Notes under the pieces: model-generated
Told to the model about the DNA's origin: nothing
The model's database searches: none
Seen by the model: only the letters and a program-made list of their open reading frames with translations
From: Novosphingobium capsulatum NBRC 12533
GTDB lineage: Bacteria > Pseudomonadota > Alphaproteobacteria > Sphingomonadales > Sphingomonadaceae
Length of the DNA stretch: 64,000 bases
Assembly (NCBI RefSeq): GCF_001598375.1
Contig: NZ_BCYV01000007.1
Span: 1 to 64,000 of the forward strand
Reading direction: 5' to 3'
In this document: one piece after another, positions 17,680-26,478 of the stretch
Layout of the letters: each line of letters opens with the position of its first letter
Numbering within the stretch: position 1 is the first letter of the stretch
Position numbers and translations under genes: made by a program

Positions 17680-18567
17680 TCAACGCAACACCCGCGCATT
17701 GCGCTCCAGATGCCCGCGTTCGGCCTCCAGCCAGGCTTGCCCTTCGGGCGTGGTGGGCGTCTGCGTCGCAAAGGCGAAGTCGGGCTCGTGCACGTCGATG
17801 GTATAAGCCAGCGTGCAGGCCATGCCGTCGATCGTGCAGTGCTGGTGCACCTGGCCATCGACCTGGAGCGCGAAGTCACCGTGGAGCAGCAGTGCCCCGT
17901 GCCGCGCTGGGATGGTGGTATGCGTGATGTGGGCGCCGTCCAGCGCGACCGAGACTTCGTAGCTGGCGATCTGCGCCGCGCTGGCGATGCCCTGGGCCAG
18001 GGCGTGGTCCAGGCTCGGGGTGCTGGAGAGCGCGGCGTCGATCGCTGGCAGGCGTGATCGCGCGAGGGCCATGTGCGCGCCGGCCACGATCAGCCCGCCG
18101 TCCATGGCATGGTCTGTCCCGGTGGCATGCTCGCGCAGCAGATGCAGCCGCAGCCCAAGCAGCCGGCCAGGCGCGGCGAGTTGCCGCCAATCCTCGACAT
18201 AGGCGCCTGATGGCGCGAACTCGAGCACGCTGTTGCCGATGAACGCCAGGCGCGCCGGTTCGGGCCATTGGTTGCGCGGTTGATAGCTGCGCGCCACCGA
18301 CCACGACATTTCGCCGCGCTGCGCATCCCACAGCGTGTCGCCCACCCAGCCCTGGCGGTGGGTCAGTGCCGTGTCATCTAGGCCGGGCAGGCGCAGGTCG
18401 AGCGTGAAGCTGCGTGACTGGAACCAATAAACCGGCGTTACCTCGTCAGTCAGCCCGGTGCAGAAGGTGATGCTCTTGCGCCGGAACGCGCCGAGCAGGT
18501 GGCGCGGAAACGGCACCGCGCCCAGCGGCCGAGGCGGCAGCGCGGCCAGTAGATCGGCAACTTTCAT
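17680..18567 (-). CDS. conserved-looking protein of unknown function
   Basis: This 295-residue protein has no signal peptide or membrane helix and no family I recognise. It is rich in beta-strand-like segments (SFTLDLRLPGLDD, MDGGLIVAGAHMALARSRL, HITHTTIPARHGALLLHGDF) and reads as two similar-sized halves. The start ATG overlaps the stop of the 2OG-Fe(II) oxygenase gene in an ATGA, so the two products are made together and probably act in one step or on one compound. Its stop lies five bases from the palindromic repeat. Confidence 0.6.
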   Translation of the reverse strand: MKVADLLAALPPRPLGAVPFPRHLLGAFRRKSITFCTGLTDEVTPVYWFQSRSFTLDLRLPGLDDTALTHRQGWVGDTLWDAQRGEMSWSVARSYQPRNQWPEPARLAFIGNSVLEFAPSGAYVEDWRQLAAPGRLLGLRLHLLREHATGTDHAMDGGLIVAGAHMALARSRLPAIDAALSSTPSLDHALAQGIASAAQIASYEVSVALDGAHITHTTIPARHGALLLHGDFALQVDGQVHQHCTIDGMACTLAYTIDVHEPDFAFATQTPTTPEGQAWLEAERGHLERNARVLR

Positions 18568-19556
18568 GCACCGGCCTCTGGCCGGCCGAACGAGGCCAGT
18601 GGCACTGGATCGTTGAGCGCCAGGTCGCCGCGCGCAATGCGCTGCTTGAGATAGGCGAAGGTCTGCGCCGTCTGGTTGAACAGGTGTTCCCCGCCCTTGA
18701 TCGGGCGATAGCGCGGGGCTTCGCCGCGCACCACCGGGGCGATGACGTGGTCGTAATCACAGGAGCAGAACAGCGGGAAAGAATAGCGCTCCTGCGCCAC
18801 GGTCTTCACCCGGTGCTTGGTGGCCAGATAGCGGCCGTTGGACATGATCTCCATCATGTCGCCTACATTCATGATCAGCGCGCCATCGATCAGCGGCACA
18901 TCGAACCAGGCGCCGTGCCGATCCACCACCTGCAGCCCCGGCGCAGTCACGTGCAGCAGGGTGAAGCATTCGTAATCGGTGTGCGCGCCAATCCCTGGGC
19001 GATCTTGCGCGGCGGGATCGTGGGGATAGTGGATCAGCCGCAACTGGCTGGGCGGATGGCGCAGGTGCGCGTCGAAATGGGTTTCATCCAGACCAAGCGC
19101 CAGGGCAAAGGCACGAAACAGCTGGTGGCTGATCCCGGTAAGATGGGCATACCAGGCTTGCACATCGGCGCGAAAGCCGGGCATCGCCGGCCACAGGTTT
19201 GGCCCCAGCAGCGGGCGGCGCTCGCTGCCGTGATAGTCTATGTTGATGTCATAGGCTTCCTTGAGGTCGGCCGGGCCGCTGCCAAACTGCTCCTCGCCCA
19301 CCGGCACATAGCCGCTGTGGTTGTGCGACAGGCCGATATAGCCCTGCATCTTGGTGGCGAGATCCTGCGAAAAATAGTCCTGCGCCCGCGCCACCAGCCG
19401 CGCGCGTAGCCCGGCGTCGATCTGCGATCCCGTGACATAGAGAAACCCCGCCTCGACACAGGCGCGGTCCAGTTCCTGCGCCACGGCCAGGCGATCGGCG
19501 CGGCTTGGGCTTTGCAGGCGGGAGATATCGACGAGGGGCAGGGCGTGATCGGGCAT
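18564..19556 (-). CDS. 2-oxoglutarate/Fe(II)-dependent oxygenase, isopenicillin-N-synthase type
   Basis: This 330-residue protein has the N-terminal DIOX_N region (LPLVDISRL, ACVEAGFLYVTG) and the double-stranded beta-helix core. The Fe(II) ligands are visible as GAHTDYECFTLLH (His and Asp) and ATKHRV (His), and the 2-oxoglutarate-binding R-x-S as RYSFP. The family hydroxylates or desaturates small molecules using O2 and 2-oxoglutarate. It is first in a pair with the unrecognised gene at 17680-18567 and follows the TetR gene by 78 nt. The substrate is unknown. Confidence 0.82.
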   Translation of the reverse strand: MPDHALPLVDISRLQSPSRADRLAVAQELDRACVEAGFLYVTGSQIDAGLRARLVARAQDYFSQDLATKMQGYIGLSHNHSGYVPVGEEQFGSGPADLKEAYDINIDYHGSERRPLLGPNLWPAMPGFRADVQAWYAHLTGISHQLFRAFALALGLDETHFDAHLRHPPSQLRLIHYPHDPAAQDRPGIGAHTDYECFTLLHVTAPGLQVVDRHGAWFDVPLIDGALIMNVGDMMEIMSNGRYLATKHRVKTVAQERYSFPLFCSCDYDHVIAPVVRGEAPRYRPIKGGEHLFNQTAQTFAYLKQRIARGDLALNDPVPLASFGRPEAGA

Positions 19557-19634
19557 GGCCGATCTTCTTCCCCTTCTGCCTGCCCCACGCCAGCCGGCAA
19601 ATGCCGATGCCGGCCATCAATCTGGTCTATGGGC

Positions 19635-20309
19635 TCAGGCAGCCGCGAAATAGGCGGTGCACATCCGCCCGAGCTCGCGCTTGAGCACGTTCCAGTCATA
19701 GTTGGTGACCGACTCGCTGCTCGAACCCAGGCTCAACTGGCGGGCAAGGGTGGCGAAGATGATGTGGTGCGCGGCCTTGGCGCACATTTCCGGGTCTGGC
19801 CCGGCAATTTCATCGCGATAGCGCATGAACGCCGCCAGCGCCTTTGATTCGGCGAGCAGCGCGGCGCGCTTGCCCAGCGCGGAAATGGGCGGGTCGTGCT
19901 CGGCCCGCATCATCGTCAACCGCAGCAGCGGCGCGTTGCGGCGCAGCACTTCGGAATAGGCTTCCACATAGTGCGGAACGAATTCCTTGAGCGTGGCGCA
20001 CGAGGCGGCCAGCGCGGCCTGCATCGTGTCTTCTTCCTGCGCCAGGGTCTGCGTCGCGCGATAGAGCACGGCGCGCACCAGGCTGTCCTTGTTCTCGAAC
20101 CGCAGGTAGATCGACCCGATCGAGACCTTGCCCCGGCTGCTCACCTCCTGCAGGGTGAAATCCTCGTTGCCGCGCTCCACCATCAGGGTTCGCGCGGTGG
20201 CCAGCATACGCTCGAGTGAGGCCTTGCTGCGCCCCTGCAACGGCGCACGGCCCATGGATTCAAGCGACAACTCGACGGCATCCGCCAAGGCGGACATGTC
20301 CTGCGGCAT
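19635..20309 (-). CDS. TetR-family transcriptional regulator
   Basis: From the ATG at 20309, behind GGGG, this is 224 residues; an upstream GTG at 20333 is possible. The N-terminal helix-turn-helix is clear (FTLQEVSSRGKVSIGSIYLR, ENKDSLVRAVLY), followed by a helical ligand domain. It lies between the MFS gene and the oxygenase gene on the same strand. A likely operator is the 14-bp motif found on the -10 boxes at 21756 and 24064, which would make this the regulator of both rightward operons. That link is inferred from position only. Confidence 0.8.
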   Translation of the reverse strand: MPQDMSALADAVELSLESMGRAPLQGRSKASLERMLATARTLMVERGNEDFTLQEVSSRGKVSIGSIYLRFENKDSLVRAVLYRATQTLAQEEDTMQAALAASCATLKEFVPHYVEAYSEVLRRNAPLLRLTMMRAEHDPPISALGKRAALLAESKALAAFMRYRDEIAGPDPEMCAKAAHHIIFATLARQLSLGSSSESVTNYDWNVLKRELGRMCTAYFAAA

Positions 20310-20469
20310 CAAGGCAACCCCATGCTGGCACACGCTGAAACGGCGCGCGCATCCCTCTGCGCCTTAAAGGCATTTGTGGCGAACGCCAACCGGCCTGTCA
20401 TACCGCTGCCACAGGACGCCGCCAGGCTTGGCTCAAGCTCAAGCCCGGCGCGCCGCGTGGCTGCGGCGC

Positions 20470-21687
20470 TCAAGCGGGCTGCAACGCTGCTGGCCGGCGC
20501 AGGCCCAGGACGCCGCCCGCGATGGCGGCGATCAGCGCGACCACGCCGGCGACCAGGAACGCCCCCTGCATCGATCCCGCACCGCGCGCCACCAGGCCCA
20601 CCACGATCGGGGAGACGGCCTGGCCCAGGAAGAAGCAGCTGGTCCACACCCCCATGCCCCGGCCGCGATGGCGGAACGAGAACTTGGTCTGCGCCCATGC
20701 GATCAGCGCCGGCACGGCCATGCCCGCGCCGGTCTGCTGCACCGCCAGCGCCAGCTGCATTTCCAGGATCGAATGCGCCAGGCCCACGCCAGCCAGCCCA
20801 ATGGCGAACAGCACCAGGAACGTGGCGATCTGCACGGCATTGCCAAAGCGCGAGACGATGCGGAACAGCACCGCGCCGGCCAGGATGAAGAAGCTGGGCA
20901 CGAAGGTGGCCTTGCTTACCGCCATCGGGCTGGTCACGCCCACTTCGGCCCAGGCGATGCTGCCATTGACGATGAACACGTAATAGAGAACCGAGCAGAA
21001 CAGCGTCAGCCCGCCGACCAGGAAGGCCGTGCCGAACGGAAACGGGCCATCGGCCGCCGTGGTTGCCGGTGCACCGGCCGTACGGGTCTTGTCCTTAGCC
21101 TGGTTGGGCTCGAAAATGCACAGGTACATCGCAACAAAGATCGGCAGGGCGATGAGATAGACCAGGAAGCTGCCGTTCCAGCGCCATGCCGCCACCGCCG
21201 CCACCAGCAGGAACACCATGGACTGGAACGCCGGCCCAACCAGGCCTTGCAGCATCAGCCAGGTGCGGCGCTGGCCATCTTCCCAATAATCCGCGATCAG
21301 GGTGTTGACGATAGTGAGGATGCCGGCCTCGCACACGCCCAGCAGCAGGCGCGTGGCAAAGATCACATCAAGGTTTTCCAGGAAGAACGGCAGCGTGCCG
21401 ACGATGCCGTAGAAAAACGTGCAGATCAGCAGCAGCGGCCGACGGCCAAAGCGATCGACGAACAGCCCGGCAAACGGCGCCAGCACGGCAATGGCATAGC
21501 CCGGCGCCGTAACCATGGCCGGCACGCGGATCGCGGCATCGGGCACGTTCTTGAAATGGGTGATCATCGCGGCAACCACCGGGAACATCGCGATGATGGC
21601 AAAGACCGGCAGGAAGCCCGCCACGATCATCGTGGCGCCCTGGGGCTTGAGCGTGAGCGAGCCGTAAAACTTGCGGGCGAGCTGCAT
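20470..21687 (-). CDS. MFS transporter
   Basis: This 405-residue protein, behind GGGAG, has about 12 hydrophobic segments. The major-facilitator loop signature between helices 2 and 3 is recognisable as GLFVDRFGRRPLLL. The second half begins after a polar stretch near residue 215 and has its own loop (SFRHRGRGMGVW). It is divergent from the Gfo/Idh gene and shares its promoter region. It probably carries the substrate or product of that catabolic module; the substrate cannot be assigned. Confidence 0.8.
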   Translation of the reverse strand: MQLARKFYGSLTLKPQGATMIVAGFLPVFAIIAMFPVVAAMITHFKNVPDAAIRVPAMVTAPGYAIAVLAPFAGLFVDRFGRRPLLLICTFFYGIVGTLPFFLENLDVIFATRLLLGVCEAGILTIVNTLIADYWEDGQRRTWLMLQGLVGPAFQSMVFLLVAAVAAWRWNGSFLVYLIALPIFVAMYLCIFEPNQAKDKTRTAGAPATTAADGPFPFGTAFLVGGLTLFCSVLYYVFIVNGSIAWAEVGVTSPMAVSKATFVPSFFILAGAVLFRIVSRFGNAVQIATFLVLFAIGLAGVGLAHSILEMQLALAVQQTGAGMAVPALIAWAQTKFSFRHRGRGMGVWTSCFFLGQAVSPIVVGLVARGAGSMQGAFLVAGVVALIAAIAGGVLGLRRPAALQPA

Positions 21688-21731
21688 TCGATATTCTCCC
21701 GTCGGGGCCGTTCAGCCGCGGCCATTCCTGC

Positions 21732-21769
21732 TTGACGACGCAGGCCCTATCAAACTAGAATTTGGATTA
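21732..21769 (+). promoter_or_regulatory. promoter with overlapping operator-like motif
   Basis: TTGACG at 21732-21737 and TAGAAT at 21756-21761, 18 nt apart, form a good sigma-70-type promoter for the Gfo/Idh gene. The -10 box is the beginning of TAGAATTTGGATTA (21756-21769). The same motif with two changes (TAGAATTTCAATTA, minus strand) covers the -10 box at 24064. A repressor bound there would block both promoters. Confidence 0.6.
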
Positions 21770-21796
21770 CAAACGAAACTGCGCGGGGAGAGTGAC

Positions 21797-22912
21797 TTGC
21801 AGCGTCTGCGAATGGGCATGATCGGGGGTGGGCCAGGCGCCTTCATCGGGCCGGTGCACCGCTATGCGGCGGAAATGGACCGTGAGATCGAGCTGGTTGC
21901 CGGGGTTTTCTCCAGCCTTGCCGCGCGCGGCAAGGCTGCCGCCGATGTCTATCGCGTCGATCCGGAACGCGCCTATCCCACGCTTGAGGCGATGTTCGCC
22001 GCCGAACGCGAGCGGGCCGATGGCATCGATTTCGTGGCGATCGTCTCGCCCAATCACCACCACTTGCCCGCCGCCCGCGCGGCGCTGGCCGCAGGCTTGC
22101 CGGTGATGACCGACAAGCCGCTGACCGCCACGCTGGACGAGGCAGACGAACTGGCTGGCCTGGTGCGCGCCGCCGGGCTGCCGTTCGGCGTCACCTATAC
22201 CTATTCCGGCTATCCCCTGGTGCGCGAGGCGCGGGCGCGGGTGGCGTCTGGCGCGCTTGGCACCGTGCGCAAGATCGTGGTGGAATATCCCCAGGGCTGG
22301 CTTGCGACAGAGGCCACCGGCAAGCAGGCCGAATGGCGCGTCGATCCCGCGCGCGCCGGGCTGGGCGGCTGCATCGGCGACATTGGGGTTCACGCGTTTC
22401 ACCTGGCTGAATTCATCAGCGGGCTGAAAGTCGTCTCGCTACTGGCCGATCTGGGCACTGTGGTGCCGGGCCGCGCGCTGGATGATGACTGTACGGTGCT
22501 GCTGCGTTTCGACAATGGCGCGCGCGGCGTGCTGCTGGCCAGCCAGATCGAAGTGGGCGAGCGCAACGGCCTGCGCATCCGGCTCTATGGCGATCGCGGC
22601 GGGCTGGCCTGGCGCCAGGAAACGCCCAACATGCTGGAACTGACCACGCTGGATGGGCGCACCGAGATCGTTCACGCTGGCAGTGGCCAGTTGGGCCCCG
22701 ATGCCCTGGCCCGCACGCGCACGCCGGCTGGCCATCCCGAAGGCTATCTCGAGGCCTTTGCCAATCTCTATCGCGATTTTGCCGCCCAGCTGCGGGGCGA
22801 ACCTGCGCCGTTGCTGCCCGGCCTGGACGATGGGCTGCGCGGCATGGCGTTCATCGCCACTGCCGTTTCTGCCAGCCGCGCCGGTGCCGGCTGGGTGCCC
22901 CTGACTGTTTGA
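21797..22912 (+). CDS. Gfo/Idh/MocA-family oxidoreductase
   Basis: This protein has 371 residues from a TTG start at 21797, placed after GGGGAG; an ATG at 21812 is the alternative. An N-terminal Rossmann motif ([13 protein letters not shown]) binds NAD(P). The conserved lysine lies in [14 protein letters not shown], and the Asp/His pair of the active site in [13 protein letters not shown]. The family oxidises or reduces sugar hydroxyls, including C3 oxidation of glucosides. Its neighbours (sugar isomerase-fold enzyme, Tat subunit-3 protein, GMC oxidoreductase) fit a 3-keto-glycoside route. The next gene follows after 14 nt. Confidence 0.8.
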   Translation: MQRLRMGMIGGGPGAFIGPVHRYAAEMDREIELVAGVFSSLAARGKAAADVYRVDPERAYPTLEAMFAAERERADGIDFVAIVSPNHHHLPAARAALAAGLPVMTDKPLTATLDEADELAGLVRAAGLPFGVTYTYSGYPLVREARARVASGALGTVRKIVVEYPQGWLATEATGKQAEWRVDPARAGLGGCIGDIGVHAFHLAEFISGLKVVSLLADLGTVVPGRALDDDCTVLLRFDNGARGVLLASQIEVGERNGLRIRLYGDRGGLAWRQETPNMLELTTLDGRTEIVHAGSGQLGPDALARTRTPAGHPEGYLEAFANLYRDFAAQLRGEPAPLLPGLDDGLRGMAFIATAVSASRAGAGWVPLTV

Positions 22913-22926
22913 CGGAGCCTGACACC

Positions 22927-23979
22927 ATGAAGACCATCAAGGGGCCGGGCATTTTCCTGGCCCAGTTCGCCGGCGACGCCGCCCCGTTCAACAGCCTGGA
23001 TGCGATCGGCACCTATATGGCCGGGCTGGGCTACAAAGGCGTGCAGATCCCCAGCTGGGACAAGCGCCTGTTCGATCTCGACCTTGCTGCGGAAAGCCAG
23101 ACCTATTGCGACGAGGTGAAAGGCATGCTGGCTGACAAGGGGCTGGCGATCACCGAGCTTTCCACCCATTTGCAGGGACAGTTGGTCGCGGTGCATCCCG
23201 CGTTCGATGCGCAGTTTGACGCCTTTGCCCCGGCTGCCGTGCATGGCAACCCGGCCGCGCGCCAGGCCTGGGCGGTGGACCAGGTGAAGAAGGCGGCGAT
23301 CGCCAGCCGGCGCCTGGGCCTGTCGGCCCATGCCACCTTTTCCGGGGCACTGGCCTGGCCCTATTTCTATCCCTGGCCGGCGCGCCCAGCGGGGCTGGTC
23401 GAGGATGCGTTTGACGAACTGGCGCGACGGTGGAAGCCGATCCTGGATGTGTTCGAGGACAACGGCGTTGATGCCGCCTATGAAATCCATCCCGGTGAAG
23501 ACCTGCACGATGGCGTGACGTTCGAGATGTTCCTGGAACGCACGGGCAACCATCCGCGCGCCAAGATCCTCTATGATCCCAGCCACTTCGTGCTGCAGTG
23601 CCTGGATTACCTGGCCTACATCGACATCTATCACGAACGCATCGCCTGCTTCCACGTCAAGGATGCCGAATTCCGCCCCAGCGGCCGCAGCGGCGTCTAT
23701 GGCGGCTATCAGGCCTGGGTCGATCGGCCCGGCCGGTTTCGCAGCCTGGGCGATGGGCAGGTCGATTTCCCCGCGATCTTTTCCAAGATGGCGCAATACG
23801 ATTTCGCTGGCTGGGCCGTGCTGGAATGGGAATGCGCGCTCAAGCATCCCGAACAGGGCGCGGCCGAAGGCGCCCCGTTCATTGCCCGCCACATCATTCG
23901 CGTGACCGAGCATGCGTTTGATGATTTCGCCGCGGGTGGGGCCGATCGCGCGCTCAATCGCCAGCTGATGGGCTTTTGA
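22927..23979 (+). CDS. sugar phosphate isomerase/epimerase-fold enzyme
   Basis: This 350-residue protein starts at the ATG of 22927, behind GGAG. It has the AP-endonuclease-2/xylose-isomerase-like TIM barrel, with metal-ligand segments typical of the family: YEIHPGEDLHDG, LYDPSHFVLQ, CFHVKDAEF and VLEWECALKHP. Members epimerise or isomerise keto-sugars or eliminate aglycones from 3-keto-glycosides. It forms an operon with the Gfo/Idh gene 14 nt upstream, so it probably acts on that enzyme's product. The exact reaction is inferred, not shown. Confidence 0.78.
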   Translation: MKTIKGPGIFLAQFAGDAAPFNSLDAIGTYMAGLGYKGVQIPSWDKRLFDLDLAAESQTYCDEVKGMLADKGLAITELSTHLQGQLVAVHPAFDAQFDAFAPAAVHGNPAARQAWAVDQVKKAAIASRRLGLSAHATFSGALAWPYFYPWPARPAGLVEDAFDELARRWKPILDVFEDNGVDAAYEIHPGEDLHDGVTFEMFLERTGNHPRAKILYDPSHFVLQCLDYLAYIDIYHERIACFHVKDAEFRPSGRSGVYGGYQAWVDRPGRFRSLGDGQVDFPAIFSKMAQYDFAGWAVLEWECALKHPEQGAAEGAPFIARHIIRVTEHAFDDFAAGGADRALNRQLMGF

Positions 23980-24040
23980 GCGCGCCACGATCAAGTGCCT
24001 GTCATGCAAGCGTTTGCCCATTTGTGTCGGCGGGGCAGGC

Positions 24041-24077
24041 TTGACAGGCACGATGCAGAACAATAATTGAAATTCTA
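24041..24077 (+). promoter_or_regulatory. promoter with second copy of the operator-like motif
   Basis: TTGACA at 24041-24046 is followed after 17 nt by TAATTG at 24064. The motif TAGAATTTCAATTA reads on the minus strand over 24064-24077, so it begins at the same place relative to the promoter as the copy at 21756. It lies 57 nt before the subunit-3 gene and suggests joint control of the two operons. Confidence 0.55.
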
Positions 24078-24134
24078 ATTAAACGGGCGCACGTGCCGCG
24101 CGGGCGCCCGCACGATCGCACACCGGGAGGATGC

Positions 24135-24770
24135 ATGATTGTCGCCGCCGATTCTCCACATCCAGCCGATACGGGATGGCAGCGCCGGGATTTCCTCGCC
24201 GGGTTGGCGTTGCTGGGCCTTGCCGTTGGGCCGGCCGCTGCAGCCGTTGCCGCGTCTGCGCCGCAGGACGCGAACATCGTGCGCTACCAGGGCCTGATGC
24301 GCGATGTGGCGCAGATCGTCATTCCGCGCACCGACACGGCGGGCGCGGGGGATGTGGGCGCAGGCGCTTTCGTCTTGCTGGGCCTGGCGCACGGGCTGGG
24401 CGGCGCGCACCAGCCGGTGACCACATCGGGGCTGGAGGGCTTTTCCAGCGCCGATGGACGCTTTGACCATGCACGCTGGCTGGCTCTCGAACTCGATCGC
24501 CGCGCCGGCGGTGATTTTGCCCATGCCGGGTTGCCGGCGCGGCAGGCGGCCGTGGCGGGCCTGGATCGCGATGCCTTTGCCGACGCGCCGATGGCGCAGC
24601 CCTGGCGCACCATCAAGAACCTTGTCCTTACAGGCTATTACACCTCGGAAATCGGCGGTTCCAAGGAACTCAACTATGAACTCGTGCCCGGCCGGTGGGA
24701 CCCCGACGTGCCCGTGACGCCCACCACGCGCGCCTATTCCAGCGACTGGACGGCGATCGACTTCGGCTGA
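24135..24770 (+). CDS. gluconate 2-dehydrogenase subunit 3-type protein, Tat-exported
   Basis: This 211-residue protein starts at the ATG of 24135, shortly after GGGAGG. The N-terminus carries a twin-arginine motif (QRRDFLAGLALLGLAV). The rest matches the small subunit of membrane-bound sugar dehydrogenases (IPRTDTAGAGDVGAGAF, TGYYTSEIGGSKELNYELVP). In the family it partners a GMC-type FAD subunit and carries it through the Tat system. That partner is encoded immediately downstream. In Caulobacter a comparable pair oxidises the 3-hydroxyl of lactose and glucosides. Confidence 0.8.
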   Translation: MIVAADSPHPADTGWQRRDFLAGLALLGLAVGPAAAAVAASAPQDANIVRYQGLMRDVAQIVIPRTDTAGAGDVGAGAFVLLGLAHGLGGAHQPVTTSGLEGFSSADGRFDHARWLALELDRRAGGDFAHAGLPARQAAVAGLDRDAFADAPMAQPWRTIKNLVLTGYYTSEIGGSKELNYELVPGRWDPDVPVTPTTRAYSSDWTAIDFG

Positions 24771-24790
24771 TGAGCAGACAGGATTTTCCC

Positions 24791-26476
24791 ATGGATTTCG
24801 ATGCAATTGTGGTGGGCTCGGGGATCAGCGGCGGCTGGGCGGCCAAGGAGCTGACCCAGGCCGGGCTCAAGGTGCTGATGATCGAGCGGGGGCGCGAGAT
24901 CCGGCACCAGCAGGACTATGACACCGAGATGAAGGCGCCGTGGGAGATGCCGTTTCGCGGGGAGGGCGATACTGCGCTCTATGAACGCGAATATCCCGTG
25001 CAGATGCTCAACCGCCATTTCAACGAATTTACCGAAGGCCACTTCGTCAACGACGCGCAGAACCCCTATCAGACCGGGGACGGCACCGATTTCACCTGGT
25101 TTCGCAGCTATCAACTGGGCGGGCGCTCGCTCACTTGGGGGCGGCAGTGCTATCGCTGGTCAGACTATGACTTTGGCGCCAACGCGCGCGACGGGCATGG
25201 CACCGATTGGCCGATCCGCTATGCCGATCTGGCGCCGTGGTATGACAAGGTCGAGCGCTTCGTGGGCGTTTCGGGTGCGAACGAGGGCCTTAAGCAATTG
25301 CCCGATGGGCAGTTCCAGCCGCCCATGGCGCTCAACGTGGTGGAACAGCACGCCCGCGCCGAAATCGCCAAGCGCTGGCCCGAACGCTGCCTGACCGTGG
25401 GGCGGACCGCCAACCTGACCGAGGCCAAGACCGAGGAAGGGCGCGCGCCGTGCCAGTATCGCTCGATCTGCGCGCGCGGCTGCTCGTATGGCGCCTATTT
25501 CTCCACGCAATCGAGCACGTTGCCTGCCGCGATGGCCACCGGCAACCTGACCGTGATCACCGACGCCGTGGTAGAGGCGGTGGATTTCGATCCCGCGACC
25601 CAGCGCGCGCGGGGCGTGCGCTATTTCGATACCAAGGCCCGCGTGCACAAGACCGCGAGCGCGCGGCTGGTGTTCCTCAACGCCGGTGCGTTCAATTCGG
25701 TGCACGTGCTGCTCAATTCCGCCACCGATGCCATGCCGCAGGGCCTGGCCAATTCCAGCGGCGTGCTGGGCACGCACATCATGGACCACGCCAATACCCT
25801 CTCGGCCGCGGCGATCATGCCGGGGTTCGAGGGCCATACTTCGTTCGGCAATCGCCCGACCGGCATCGTCATCCCGCGCTACCGCAACATGGACACGCTG
25901 GACGGCATTGGCCACACGCGCGGCTATTCGTTCCAGGGTGGCGCGCTGCAAAGCACGTGGACGCAGGGCAAGCGGCTGGCGGGCACCGGCACCGATTACA
26001 AAAACACGCTGCGCAAGCCCGGGCCGTGGCGCATGGTGTTGGTGACCTTTGCCGATTGCGTGCCGCGGCCGACCAACCGCCTCACGCTCGATCGCAGCAA
26101 GACCGACGCCAATGGCCTGCCGCAGCTCAAGGTGGACTTTGCCTATGGCAAGGAAGAGCATGCCGCCCTGGCCCAGGCCAAGGCCGATGCAGCCGAAATG
26201 CTCACGGCGGCCGGCGGCCATGTGATCATGGGCTTTGACCGGCCGGGCGCGGGCGGCAGTTCCATCCACGAGATGGGCGGCGCGCGCATGGGCCGCGATC
26301 CCAAGACCAGCGTGCTCAACCAGTGGAGCCAGGCCCACGACGTGGCCAACCTGTTCGTCACCGATGGCGCGCAGATGAGCTCTTCGGCATCCCAGAACCC
26401 GTCGCTCACCTATATGGCCTTGACCGCGCGCGCGGCCGATGCCGCCGTATCGATGTTGCGCGAAGGCAAGATCTGA
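24791..26476 (+). CDS. GMC-family FAD oxidoreductase (glucoside 3-dehydrogenase-like)
   Basis: From the ATG at 24791, behind ACAGGA, this is 561 residues; an ATG at 24770 overlapping the previous stop is the alternative. It has the FAD-binding motif AIVVGSGISGGWAAKEL, a cysteine-containing stretch (CQYRSICARGCSYGAYF) and the C-terminal GMC catalytic region (SSIHEMGGARMG, SASQNPSLTYMALTARAAD). It has no signal peptide of its own and would be exported with the Tat subunit upstream. By family and context it oxidises a sugar hydroxyl, most likely at C3 of a glycoside, passing electrons to a cytochrome not encoded here. Confidence 0.82.
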   Translation: MDFDAIVVGSGISGGWAAKELTQAGLKVLMIERGREIRHQQDYDTEMKAPWEMPFRGEGDTALYEREYPVQMLNRHFNEFTEGHFVNDAQNPYQTGDGTDFTWFRSYQLGGRSLTWGRQCYRWSDYDFGANARDGHGTDWPIRYADLAPWYDKVERFVGVSGANEGLKQLPDGQFQPPMALNVVEQHARAEIAKRWPERCLTVGRTANLTEAKTEEGRAPCQYRSICARGCSYGAYFSTQSSTLPAAMATGNLTVITDAVVEAVDFDPATQRARGVRYFDTKARVHKTASARLVFLNAGAFNSVHVLLNSATDAMPQGLANSSGVLGTHIMDHANTLSAAAIMPGFEGHTSFGNRPTGIVIPRYRNMDTLDGIGHTRGYSFQGGALQSTWTQGKRLAGTGTDYKNTLRKPGPWRMVLVTFADCVPRPTNRLTLDRSKTDANGLPQLKVDFAYGKEEHAALAQAKADAAEMLTAAGGHVIMGFDRPGAGGSSIHEMGGARMGRDPKTSVLNQWSQAHDVANLFVTDGAQMSSSASQNPSLTYMALTARAADAAVSMLREGKI

Positions 26477-26478
26477 GC

